64,000 nucleotides of DNA from contig PBLO01000020.1 in NCBI GenBank assembly GCA_002721785.1, forward strand, positions 1-64,000, read 5' to 3'. Shown here piece by piece: positions 16,180-24,488 of the stretch. The notes beneath the pieces were generated by a model that saw nothing but the letters and a program-made list of their open reading frames with translations, did no database searches and was not told the origin of the DNA. Numbering within the stretch: the first letter of the stretch is position 1; each line of letters begins with the position of its first letter. This DNA is from Halieaceae bacterium (GTDB lineage: Bacteria; Pseudomonadota; Gammaproteobacteria; Pseudomonadales; Halieaceae). A program made the translations under genes and the position numbers.

Positions 16180-16941
16180 ATGGACCTACAACTCAAAGAT
16201 AAAGTGGCGCTGATCACCGGCTCAACCAAGGGCATCGGCCGCGCTATTGCAGAGACACTAGCGGACGAGGGTTGCCACATTGGGGTGTGCGCGCGGAATG
16301 AGGCTGAAGTCGAAGAAACGGTTGCGGCGCTGACTGCCAAGGGTGTCAAAGCCTGCGGCAGCGTTGTCGATGTCACCGACGCGGGCTCCCTCGAAGCCTG
16401 GGTAAATCAGTGTGCCGAAACGCTTGGCGGTATCGACATTTTCGTTCCCAATGTCTCCGCTGGTGGCGCGGACAGTTCCGAAGCCGGATGGCGCGCTAAC
16501 TTTGAAGCCGACATGCTGGCGACGTGGCGAGGTGTGGAACTGACAACACCCCACCTCAGCAAGTCCGGTAACGGCGCTATCGTGGTGATCTCCACCACTG
16601 CCGCTGTTGAAGCCTTCGCTGGTCCCAGCCCTTATGGCGCCATCAAGGCAGGCCTGCTGAATTACGCCAGCAACCTGTCGCAGGCATTGGCAGCTTCGAA
16701 CATTCGCGTGAATTCTGTGAGTCCCGGCCCCATCTTTTTCGAGGGTGGCGCATGGGAACAGATCAAAACGCACATGACCGACTTCTACGATGCCACGGTC
16801 GCTAACATTCCGATGGGAAGAATGGGCACAAACTACGAGATTGCCGACACCGTGGCCTTCCTAGCCAGTCCTCGCTCAGCCTTCACCACCGGCACCAACG
16901 TGGTGGTAGACGGCGGCTTTACCAAGCGCGTGCAGTTCTAG
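16180..16941 (+). CDS. Short-chain dehydrogenase/reductase
   Basis: A 253-residue SDR with TGSTKGIG at 13-20, VPNVSAG where NAG normally sits (Asn kept, then V-S-A-G), catalytic serine in VISTTAA, the YGAIK catalytic pair and the C-terminal VVVDGGFTKRV. The ORF track starts at TTG 16159. ATG 16180 is far better, with CGAGGAGAAAAATA directly upstream. It closes the ligase-ACAD-ACAD operon and is followed by a terminator. By position it may oxidise a beta-hydroxyacyl-CoA or another alcohol made after dehydrogenation and hydration. No enoyl-CoA hydratase is visible beside it. Confidence 0.88.
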   Translation: MDLQLKDKVALITGSTKGIGRAIAETLADEGCHIGVCARNEAEVEETVAALTAKGVKACGSVVDVTDAGSLEAWVNQCAETLGGIDIFVPNVSAGGADSSEAGWRANFEADMLATWRGVELTTPHLSKSGNGAIVVISTTAAVEAFAGPSPYGAIKAGLLNYASNLSQALAASNIRVNSVSPGPIFFEGGAWEQIKTHMTDFYDATVANIPMGRMGTNYEIADTVAFLASPRSAFTTGTNVVVDGGFTKRVQF

Positions 16942-16961
16942 ATTACGGCGTTACCCTAACG

Positions 16962-16991
16962 AAAAACCCCGACATCGTTCGGGGTTTTTTT
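16962..16991. terminator. Rho-independent terminator at the end of the island
   Basis: AAAAACCCCGA...TCGGGGTTTTTTT, with a short loop and a run of seven T, follows the last island SDR. The A-run on the left also allows use by the convergent YqcC-like gene. Confidence 0.9.
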
Positions 16992-16997
16992 ATGCCC

Positions 16998-17333
16998 CTA
17001 ATCCGAGGCTGTGATCAACTCATCGAGCTTTCGCAGCGTCGCCATCAGTGACTCCGCCGGCAGGGATCGTTTTCCGATTGTCTCCTCTGCCATGGGCGTA
17101 ATCGCGCATCGCTCAGGCAGCGCGGCACCTGTCTCAAGAAGCTGGTAAAGCGTCGGCATAAAAATGAACTGAAGCCACTGCTCAAACTCCATTGTGTCCA
17201 TGGCAAAGGGCTGCTCGGATTGCATTGCATCGGCCGCAGGCGGCCGATCTGACCACAGATCCAACTGCCTGAGCGCGGCCTCCAAATCGATTAACTGCGC
17301 GGCAATATCACTTCGCTCTCCCTGCAATGTCAT
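16998..17333 (-). CDS. YqcC-family protein (DUF446)
   Basis: A 111-residue helical protein recognised as YqcC-like by its pattern: an N-terminal helix (IAAQLIDLEAALRQLDLW), the segment PFAMDTMEFEQWLQFIFMPTLYQLLE, and a C-terminal helix ending LRKLDELI. The family is widespread in gammaproteobacteria with no established function and no catalytic motif. The ATG at 17333 is preceded by AGGAG. It lies downstream of the helicase gene on the same strand, separated by about 120 bases, and marks the end of the degradation island. Confidence 0.8.
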   Translation of the reverse strand: MTLQGERSDIAAQLIDLEAALRQLDLWSDRPPAADAMQSEQPFAMDTMEFEQWLQFIFMPTLYQLLETGAALPERCAITPMAEETIGKRSLPAESLMATLRKLDELITASD

Positions 17334-17452
17334 ACACAGGCTCCTTTCGTCGAGGTCGAGTAGCGTTTCATTGCGCCGCGCGACCTTCTTGCACTGTCAT
17401 CGTTGCTGGTACCGTCATCGTTGCGCCACAAGCCTGCGCAGACGCACCGGGC

Positions 17453-19582
17453 TTACTGGGCGATCTCTCTGGTAAAGGCCGGCAGGGTTTCCAGTATGGC
17501 ACGACCGTAACGGCGGCTGACCAAGCGACGATCAAGCAAGGTAATACGCCCCTCATCAGCCTCGGTTCGCAACAAGCGGCCACTGGCCTGCACCAATTTT
17601 TGCGCAGCATCGGGCACGCTAATTTCCATGAAAGGGTCCCGCCCCTGTGCCTCGAGCAATTCCGAGTGTGCCGCAGCGATAGGATCATCAGGAACGGCAA
17701 AAGGCAGTTTGGCAATCACAACGTGACTACAGTACGCCCCGGGCAAGTCGATGCCTTCGAAAAAACTCGCCAGACCGAAAATGGCAGAGCGTTCACCGCC
17801 GTCAATGAACGCTCTGTGCTGGGTGAGCAGGGCATTTTTACTCATCCGATCCTGCACGAGGATGTGATGCGGAAGTATTCCTTCCACAACCTCCAATACC
17901 GACTCCATCTGTCGGCGAGAGGTAAACAGCAACAGCGCTCCGTCATCGTGGGCGATCAGTTCCGGAATGAGCTCCGTTAGCTCCGCCGTATGGCTCTCTG
18001 CATCAGAGGGGAGAGACATCATAGCGGGCACCGCAAACACGGCCTTGCTGGCATCAAACGGACTGGCTACCTGTTTCCAACGTGCTGTTGGAGGGATCCC
18101 CGAACGATCCTGAAACCGGTCAAACTTCCCCAGAGCCGACAATGTTGCCGACGTCACGACCGCACCCGCGACACGCTGCCACAGCGATTCGTGAAGTAGC
18201 TCACCCGGGAGGATGGGGCTGGCCTGACATTCAATGCTGCCGGGTCCGCCGCGGTGTTGGCACCAGCGCGCCCAGCCGTCGCCCACTGAGCCTTCGCAAG
18301 GCGCCTCTGAAAAAGCCCGCCAGATGGCGATTTGTTGTTCTGACCGTGCTACCAAGCCTTGCGCGTTCGCTAGGTCAAGGTCCGGATCGGATAGGGGTTC
18401 GCCCGGTGATTGCGACGAGTTGCCGCCACTCTGAGCGTTTTCGAACATCGCCTCCACGCGGTTGGCATACCGATAAAGCCGCTCCCACTGAGCGAGCAAC
18501 CCTGAGGACTGCTCAATCAGCTCAGCGGGGATAGCGCCGTGTGGAAAGCGATGTTCCCCCTGCTCCTCACCGGCATCAGGCATCAGTGACCACAGCAGGG
18601 TGGCAATGTCCTCGCTCCTCTGCGTCAGATCGGCGAGCAGGTCTTGCACAGCTGGGACCAAGTTCTCGTCAAGGCCCGACTGAACCCACTGGACACTGCC
18701 GGCAGTGAACCAACGATCCGTGTCGCGCAAACCTTGTAAAACAGCGCCGGCATGAAACCGCAACGCGAAGTGGCTCAGACACTTGGAGGGTAACTGGTGC
18801 CCTTCGTCGAAGACATACAGGCAATCCTCGGGGGTGGGCAAAATCACGCCGCCGCCCAAACGCAGATCCGACAGTACCAGGTCATGATTTGTCACGATGA
18901 TGTCTGCCTCTTCGAGGCCATCGCGGGCGCGGAAAAAACTGCACTGCGTCACATGTGGGCAACGCCGTCCCGTGCACTGACTTTGATCCGTTGTGATCAG
19001 GCGCCGCGTGCGCGCTGACAGAACCTCTGGCCAAGCATCCAGATCGCCATCCCATCCACCACTGCCAAGGGCCTGAATCATCTCTTCCAGCACCGGCCCG
19101 GGATCCACTTCCTCCGCACCCAGAAACTCGTCCGGGTATAGAGGAATAAACGGGTCACCGCCCCGCTCGGACAACTGGTGATCGAGCTTAAGCAGGCAGA
19201 CATATCGTCCCCTGCCTTTGGCAAGGGCGGTATCGAAAGCCAGCTCACTGTGTCGCATCACGTCCGGGAGGTCCCGCAAGAGGAGCTGCTCCTGAAGCGC
19301 CACGGTGGCCGATGCGATCACCAGTTTTTTCTTCCTGGCACGCGCGATAGGCAGCGCGGCGACAAGATAGGCAATCGTTTTGCCCGTGCCCGTGCCGGCT
19401 TCTACCACCGCAATAGGGGTCTCAGCTTCCGCATCACCGAGCGCGTTAGCGACCTCGGCAATCATTTGCCGCTGCCCCCACCGTGGCACCAGTCCCATCG
19501 ACTCAGTTAGCTGCTGATAGGCCTCGCGAATCGCATCCTGCAGTTCCCCATCAATCAATGGGCGGGTCCTGATTCTGACCAC
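17453..19582 (-). CDS. DinG-type ATP-dependent DNA helicase (XPD-like, Fe-S)
   Basis: A 709-residue superfamily 2 helicase. Walker A is VEAGTGTGKT at 60-69, Walker B/motif II is DEGH (259-262), and four cysteines C129, C203, C208 and C214 are spaced as the iron-sulfur ligands of DinG/XPD proteins. The C-terminal part carries LLLFTSRRQME and QASGRLLRTEADEGRI, the later helicase motifs. DinG unwinds R-loops and DNA structures at replication-transcription conflicts. The length fits. The GTG start at 19582 overlaps the upstream acyltransferase gene by 32 bases, and a TTG slightly inside is also possible. Confidence 0.9.
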   Translation of the reverse strand: MVRIRTRPLIDGELQDAIREAYQQLTESMGLVPRWGQRQMIAEVANALGDAEAETPIAVVEAGTGTGKTIAYLVAALPIARARKKKLVIASATVALQEQLLLRDLPDVMRHSELAFDTALAKGRGRYVCLLKLDHQLSERGGDPFIPLYPDEFLGAEEVDPGPVLEEMIQALGSGGWDGDLDAWPEVLSARTRRLITTDQSQCTGRRCPHVTQCSFFRARDGLEEADIIVTNHDLVLSDLRLGGGVILPTPEDCLYVFDEGHQLPSKCLSHFALRFHAGAVLQGLRDTDRWFTAGSVQWVQSGLDENLVPAVQDLLADLTQRSEDIATLLWSLMPDAGEEQGEHRFPHGAIPAELIEQSSGLLAQWERLYRYANRVEAMFENAQSGGNSSQSPGEPLSDPDLDLANAQGLVARSEQQIAIWRAFSEAPCEGSVGDGWARWCQHRGGPGSIECQASPILPGELLHESLWQRVAGAVVTSATLSALGKFDRFQDRSGIPPTARWKQVASPFDASKAVFAVPAMMSLPSDAESHTAELTELIPELIAHDDGALLLFTSRRQMESVLEVVEGILPHHILVQDRMSKNALLTQHRAFIDGGERSAIFGLASFFEGIDLPGAYCSHVVIAKLPFAVPDDPIAAAHSELLEAQGRDPFMEISVPDAAQKLVQASGRLLRTEADEGRITLLDRRLVSRRYGRAILETLPAFTREIAQ

Positions 19583-20720
19583 TCAGCGCCAATGCGCGGT
19601 TCACTGGGTTGGCGTACATCCTCAGCAAATGCTGCCGATGCTTTTCGGGCACCGCATTCACGCGGGCCTCGAAGGACTGACGACTGATTGATCCGGGCTG
19701 CACCTCCAGCGTGTCAGGGAGGACGTCCCCCGACAGTCGCTCCCACGCCCAGGCGTTAGTCGGATAGAGGCGATAATGACGCACCATTTGCTCATCAATC
19801 GCCGCCACCACCGACGCCACATCCAAGCCCGGTTCGATCGGCTCGCCGAAATGTAAATGCACGCAGCCCTTCTCACCGGTGATGCCCGTGGCGATCGATG
19901 CAACATCCTCGAATTCCGTCTTCACGTAGCCATCCCCGGCAGCGAGTTCAGCCGCTTTCAACGCGTCACAGGGATCCAGCTCATAAGAGATAATGAGCGG
20001 CACAATGCCCAGCTCCGAGAGCACCGACTCCGGACTTTCCTCGCGGCGCCGTGACAGTGTCAACATTTTGATCACCGCGGGCTCCGTCAGGTCACGGCCG
20101 TCTTTTGCTCTGCCCTCGCGATGGGCGATCCAGACAGACTGCCCCGCCTCATTCACCGCCTGCCGAATGTAGCCTGCTAATAATTTCGTCGCCGCCAACA
20201 ATGCCCTGGGGCCATTGACGTTGCGCTTCACCACAAAGCTTTTGTTTAGGCGCATCAAATCAGCCACCCAGGGCTTGGACAGCAGGTTATCGCCGATGGC
20301 CACAGCGAGCGTCTTGGCGCCAGTTCTGTGAAGCGCGTAATTGGCGTAGGCCGGATCCATGGCAATGTCGCGGTGATTACTCAGATATACGCGGGGCTGA
20401 TCCAAATCCAGCGTCTCCACACCGGAGACGGAAAACCGTGAGGTCTTCTGGATCATCCGGGCAAGGTTAGGCGCAATCAGATTTTGCAGATCCTCGACCG
20501 TGGACAATTGCCGGGCAGCCGCCCTCAGCCAGGCTCGTGCCATAAACCGCGTGGCTTGGCGCCACAGACGATACGGCACAGGAAAGCGCCATACCGCAAT
20601 CGTCTCGATCAGCTCCTGATCACGAACGAGACGCCGAAACACATCGGGCGCTTCAGCATTCGAGAAAGGCCTGATCTCTGCAAAAGGATCGTCAGGCTGG
20701 ATCGTCGAGGGTTCCGTCAT
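19551..20720 (-). CDS. 1-acyl-glycerol-3-phosphate-type acyltransferase family protein
   Basis: A 389-residue protein with a PlsB/PlsC-like domain. The acceptor motif reads SNHRDIAMD (114-122), with the acidic residue one position further from His than in the standard HX4D motif. A second block SKPWVADLMRLNKSFVVKR and a third VWIAHREGRAKDG are in the usual order. Such enzymes move acyl chains from acyl-CoA or acyl-ACP to a lipid acceptor at the inner membrane. The exact acceptor is unclear. It is upstream of, and overlaps, the DinG-like gene, so the two are likely cotranscribed. Confidence 0.78.
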   Translation of the reverse strand: MTEPSTIQPDDPFAEIRPFSNAEAPDVFRRLVRDQELIETIAVWRFPVPYRLWRQATRFMARAWLRAAARQLSTVEDLQNLIAPNLARMIQKTSRFSVSGVETLDLDQPRVYLSNHRDIAMDPAYANYALHRTGAKTLAVAIGDNLLSKPWVADLMRLNKSFVVKRNVNGPRALLAATKLLAGYIRQAVNEAGQSVWIAHREGRAKDGRDLTEPAVIKMLTLSRRREESPESVLSELGIVPLIISYELDPCDALKAAELAAGDGYVKTEFEDVASIATGITGEKGCVHLHFGEPIEPGLDVASVVAAIDEQMVRHYRLYPTNAWAWERLSGDVLPDTLEVQPGSISRQSFEARVNAVPEKHRQHLLRMYANPVNRALALSGQNQDPPID

Positions 20721-20817
20721 AGGATTGCCGTGGTGAACTGCGCGCTTATTGTGCCGTTGCCGAGGGCTTTCTGATACCCTGCGGGCCGCTGCGCAAACTA
20801 CCTTTCAGAGGAGACAA

Positions 20818-21042
20818 ATGGAAGCTTCAAGTTCATTTTTGATGACCCTCGGCGCCGCCTCGCTTCTGGTCAGTTGGGTGTTGTTACTCATTACGGCTTG
20901 GCAGGAAGAATACGCCTGGGGCATGTTCGCGCTACTCCTCCCCCCGGTCGGCTACGGCTACGCCCTATTTCGCCTCGATAAAGCGGGCGCTTCAGTGGGT
21001 TGCGCGTTACTTGGCTGGGCACTGATCTGGTTGGGTTGGTAA
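20818..21042 (+). CDS. Small hydrophobic membrane protein of unknown function
   Basis: A 74-residue protein with three predicted membrane spans: FLMTLGAASLLVSWVLLLITAW, WGMFALLLPPVGYGYALF and SVGCALLGWALIWLGW. I do not recognise a family. The ORF track starts at 20749. ATG 20818 is chosen because AGAGGAGACAA lies directly upstream. It is divergent from the acyltransferase gene and precedes rpsT, which has its own promoter. The strong ribosome site and the hydrophobic pattern make it likely to be real. Confidence 0.65.
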   Translation: MEASSSFLMTLGAASLLVSWVLLLITAWQEEYAWGMFALLLPPVGYGYALFRLDKAGASVGCALLGWALIWLGW

Positions 21043-21087
21043 AGCGGTAAAACGTCCTAGATCCGGCGCTATCAGATGGCTGCCCGG

Positions 21088-21116
21088 TTGACATTACACA
21101 GCGTATCTCTGATGAT
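21088..21116 (+). promoter_or_regulatory. rpsT promoter
   Basis: A perfect TTGACA (21088-21093) is followed after 17 bases by GATGAT (21111-21116). The predicted transcript would start about 30 bases before the rpsT GTG codon. Confidence 0.6.
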
Positions 21117-21151
21117 TCGCGGCCTTTTTCAGACCCTACTGGAGTTCAGCG

Positions 21152-21418
21152 GTGGCTAATTCACCTCAAGCACGAAAGCGCGCCCGTCAAAACGATAAGC
21201 GTCGCGCGCACAACGCGAGCCTGCGTTCGCTTGTTCGCACCAAGATCAAGCAAGTCATTGCCGCCATCGATACAGGCAATTCAGACGAAGCACGCGCTGC
21301 GTATGATTCAGCGGTGCCCGTTATCGATCGTATGGCCAATCGCGGCATCATCAAGAAGAACAAGGCAGCCCGACACAAGAGCCGTCTGAACGCCCGCGTT
21401 AAGGCGCTGGCTAGCTGA
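21152..21418 (+). CDS. rpsT: 30S ribosomal protein S20
   Basis: An 88-residue basic protein with the full S20 sequence: [18 protein letters not shown] at the start, the helix [17 protein letters not shown], and the end [18 protein letters not shown]. It binds 16S rRNA early in 30S assembly. The start is GTG, matching the weak non-ATG start (UUG) that takes part in S20 autoregulation in E. coli; whether the same control applies here is inferred. It is monocistronic and convergent with the PHA-system gene nine bases away. Confidence 0.98.
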   Translation: MANSPQARKRARQNDKRRAHNASLRSLVRTKIKQVIAAIDTGNSDEARAAYDSAVPVIDRMANRGIIKKNKAARHKSRLNARVKALAS

Positions 21419-21426
21419 TTTAGCAC

Positions 21427-21714
21427 TCAGCGGCCGGTATCGCCAAGATAGCGTGCCAGCCCTGCTTCGATTTCACGCGTGATGACGCCCCTCAGGGGGC
21501 GCATCATGAGACCCAGCCTGATTTCGCACTCGACGTGAGCCTCCCCCAGCGTCACCGTCCCGACAAAACCCTTGCCCTCAAATTCCAGCGTCCACGCCTG
21601 ACACGTCACGGCGGCCCCCAGCGTCTCACTGAGGTGTAACGACAATTCCTCAAAAGCCTGCTGGCGACGCGTTTCACTTAGCTCGTGGGAACGACTCAGA
21701 CAAATAGCAGACAT
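21427..21714 (-). CDS. Polyhydroxyalkanoic acid system family protein (PHA_gran_rgn)
   Basis: A 95-residue protein matching the small PHA-system family: it starts ICLSRSHELSETRRQQAFEEL, has WTLEFEGKGFVGTVTLGEAHVECEIRLGLMMRPLR and ends with a helix IEAGLARYLGD. Family members occur near PHA genes, but their activity is not established. The phasin and PhaD-like regulator at 30-31 kb give it context in the same genome. It is divergent from hslO, with 72 bases between the starts, and convergent with rpsT. Confidence 0.72.
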   Translation of the reverse strand: MSAICLSRSHELSETRRQQAFEELSLHLSETLGAAVTCQAWTLEFEGKGFVGTVTLGEAHVECEIRLGLMMRPLRGVITREIEAGLARYLGDTGR

Positions 21715-21786
21715 TCAACAATCCGATTGGGGTCAGCAAGGAATCCCGCTATCCTACACCCCCGCCAGCATCGGTACCGCCCATAC

Positions 21787-22650
21787 ATGGACTCACACAC
21801 TGACAGCAGTCAACGCTTCTTGTTTGACGAAGCAGATGTGCGTGGAGAGTCTGTTCGGATCAGCGCGGCACTGGACCAAATGCTTGCCAACCAATCGTAC
21901 AGCCCCACACTTCGTACGTTGCTGGGTGAATTTGCAGCGGCCGCGGTACTGATCAGCAACAACCTCAAATATACCGGCCGCATCACCCTCCAGGCACGCA
22001 GTGAACAAGCGGTCTCACTCGTTATGGTCGAGTGCTCCAGTGAGCGCCATATCCGCGGTATCGCGCAGGGCGACCTGGCCGCAGAAGCAACCAACCCCAT
22101 CACCTTATTAGCTGGCGGGCAGTTGGTGCTGACAGTCGAGAGAGACGCGGGACAACGCTACCAGGGCATCATCGCCTTGGATCAGGGAACCCTGGCCGAA
22201 GCGCTGGAGCGCTATTTTTCTCAGAGCGAACAGCTCGGGACGCGTTTTTGGCTGACCTCGGATGGGCAGCACAGTGCGGGGCTGATGCTGCAGCAATTGC
22301 CCGAGCAGATTGCCGCAGGGGATCTTCGTAATGAGCAATGGAACACCCTCTGCATCCTGACTGACACGCTTCAGCCAGCAGAGCTGATGGGGCTAACCTC
22401 TGAGGAGCTGTTATTCAAGCTCTATCACGAGGAAACCGTAACGCTATACCCGGCCGCCCCCATTTTGTTTAAATGTCGATGTAGTCGTGAGCGAAGCGCC
22501 GACGCGATAGCGCTCTTGCCCGAGGCAGAACGCGAGGAAATTATCGCCGAGCAAGGCGATATCACGATGACATGTGAATTTTGCGGTGAGATCTACCGAT
22601 TCGGTCGAGAAGTCTTACCGTCATCCAGTGCAGGCAAAACCTTGCACTGA
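21787..22650 (+). CDS. hslO: Hsp33 redox-regulated chaperone
   Basis: A 287-residue Hsp33. The C-terminal zinc/redox switch shows CRC near residue 234 and CEFC near 263, the CxC...CxxC set that releases zinc on oxidation and activates holdase function. The N-terminal part carries [16 protein letters not shown] and the middle [10 protein letters not shown]. The ORF track begins at 21685; ATG 21787 gives the normal family start and length. It is followed by pckA on the same strand, as in many gammaproteobacteria, with an 80-base gap to the chosen pckA start. Confidence 0.96.
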   Translation: MDSHTDSSQRFLFDEADVRGESVRISAALDQMLANQSYSPTLRTLLGEFAAAAVLISNNLKYTGRITLQARSEQAVSLVMVECSSERHIRGIAQGDLAAEATNPITLLAGGQLVLTVERDAGQRYQGIIALDQGTLAEALERYFSQSEQLGTRFWLTSDGQHSAGLMLQQLPEQIAAGDLRNEQWNTLCILTDTLQPAELMGLTSEELLFKLYHEETVTLYPAAPILFKCRCSRERSADAIALLPEAEREEIIAEQGDITMTCEFCGEIYRFGREVLPSSSAGKTLH

Positions 22651-22730
22651 CTAACAATGCCGAAGATGCATTGATAAAAGAAAACAAGCGCCTCACGGCG
22701 CATGACATAGTACTCAGCACGGAAACAGAC

Positions 22731-24293
22731 ATGAGCGAAGCTGCCCTTTCGACCCCGGACATCCATACGGGACTCACTCCTTCTGAATTGATTGATATGG
22801 CACTGGCACGAGGCGAAGGCATCCTGTCAGATACCGGCGCATTGCGTGTCGAGACCGGTGCACGCACGGGGCGATCTCCCGCTGACCGGTTCGTTGTGCG
22901 TGAACCGTCGAGTGAAGACGCCATCGACTGGGGTGGCGTGAACAGACCATTCGATGTGGACCGATTCGATGCACTGTGGGATCGGGTGAAATCCCACGCA
23001 GCTCAATCAGAGACATGGGTGCAACATCTGCATGTCGGTGAGCACGGCGACCACTACCTGCCGGTCAAAGTGACCACCGCAACCGCATGGCAGTCATTGT
23101 TCGGGCGCAACATGTTCATTCGCCCCGACTCTTATAACCCGGCCAACAAACCCGAGTGGAAAATCCTTAACGTTGCCGATTTCGTGTGTGACCCCGAGCG
23201 CGATGGCACCCACTCTGATGCGACCGTGATTATTCATTTTGGGCAACGTAAAGTGCTGATCGCGGGCATGCGCTACGCCGGCGAAATGAAAAAGGCAATG
23301 TTCTCTGTGCAGAACTTCCTGCTGCCCGAGAAAGACGTGATGCCAATGCATTGTTCCGCTAACATCGGTGAGGACGGCGACACCACCTTGTTCTTTGGCC
23401 TGTCCGGAACGGGCAAAACCACGCTATCCGCTGACCCCAGTCGCTACCTCATTGGCGACGATGAGCACGGCTGGTCGAAGGGCTCCGTTTTCAACATCGA
23501 GGGCGGGTGCTATGCCAAAACCATTGACCTCAGCCAAGCAAACGAACCGGTCATTTGGGATGCGATTCGCAACGGAGCCATAATCGAAAATGTGGTCCTC
23601 GATGATCAGGGTCACGCTGATTACAGTGATACTCGGCTGACTGAGAACGGTCGCTGCTGCTACCCCCTAGAGCACGTCGAAAAGCGCTCCGCCCATAACG
23701 CAGGCGGAGAACCCAAGTGCGTCATCTTTTTGACCTGCGACGTATTCGGTGTGCTGCCACCAATCTCTATCCTGTCCAAAGAAGCGGCGGCATTTCATTT
23801 TCTGTCAGGCTACACCGCGCGCGTTGGCTCCACCGAGGTCGGTGCCGCCGCTGGGATCAACCCGACGTTCTCAACCTGCTTCGGCGCACCCTTCATGCCG
23901 CGCCCTGCCGGGGACTACGCTGAGCTTCTCATCAAGCGCATCGAGGACTTTGACAGTCAGGTTTACCTCATTAATACCGGTTGGACCGGTGGCTCCGGCG
24001 CGCCGGGCGGAACCGGTTCACGCTTCCCCATCCCTGTGACACGCGCGGTCGTCAGGGCGGCGCAAGACGGCGTGTTGGTGGGCGCGGAAACGCGGCATAT
24101 CGACAGCCTCAACCTTGACTACCCCGTCAGCATCCCCGGTGTCGATTCGCAGTACATCGACCCGAAGGCGGGCTGGGGTGACGATGAGGCCTACGAGGCG
24201 CAGGCGGGACAGCTGGCAGCGCTTTTCCTTGAGAACATCGCGAACTTTGATGTCAGTGACGCCATCATCGCCGCAGGGCCTCGAACAAAGTAA
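22731..24293 (+). CDS. pckA: Phosphoenolpyruvate carboxykinase (ATP)
   Basis: A 520-residue enzyme converting oxaloacetate and ATP to phosphoenolpyruvate and CO2, the first step of gluconeogenesis. The kinase P-loop [13 protein letters not shown] and the metal-binding GDDEHGW follow in order, and [12 protein letters not shown] marks the N-terminal oxaloacetate site. The ORF track starts at TTG 22671; ATG 22731 with GGAAA upstream gives a normal length. It fits an organism growing on acids such as the island's substrate. It follows hslO without an obvious terminator. Confidence 0.97.
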   Translation: MSEAALSTPDIHTGLTPSELIDMALARGEGILSDTGALRVETGARTGRSPADRFVVREPSSEDAIDWGGVNRPFDVDRFDALWDRVKSHAAQSETWVQHLHVGEHGDHYLPVKVTTATAWQSLFGRNMFIRPDSYNPANKPEWKILNVADFVCDPERDGTHSDATVIIHFGQRKVLIAGMRYAGEMKKAMFSVQNFLLPEKDVMPMHCSANIGEDGDTTLFFGLSGTGKTTLSADPSRYLIGDDEHGWSKGSVFNIEGGCYAKTIDLSQANEPVIWDAIRNGAIIENVVLDDQGHADYSDTRLTENGRCCYPLEHVEKRSAHNAGGEPKCVIFLTCDVFGVLPPISILSKEAAAFHFLSGYTARVGSTEVGAAAGINPTFSTCFGAPFMPRPAGDYAELLIKRIEDFDSQVYLINTGWTGGSGAPGGTGSRFPIPVTRAVVRAAQDGVLVGAETRHIDSLNLDYPVSIPGVDSQYIDPKAGWGDDEAYEAQAGQLAALFLENIANFDVSDAIIAAGPRTK

Positions 24294-24488
24294 TTCCCTT
24301 TGCGCAGGGGCCTGGTCGGTGCTTAAGAAGCGAAGCAAGGAGCGGCTACGTCAAGTCTAATACCTGACGTGCTAGCCCTAGTCGCATAGGGTATATGAGC
24401 TGCTTTGTGACGTCTGCAGTGCCGCAATGCCCAGCACCCTGTGAGTCTGCATCGACACCCTTTACGGCTGGACCCGGTGGATAAGCGC

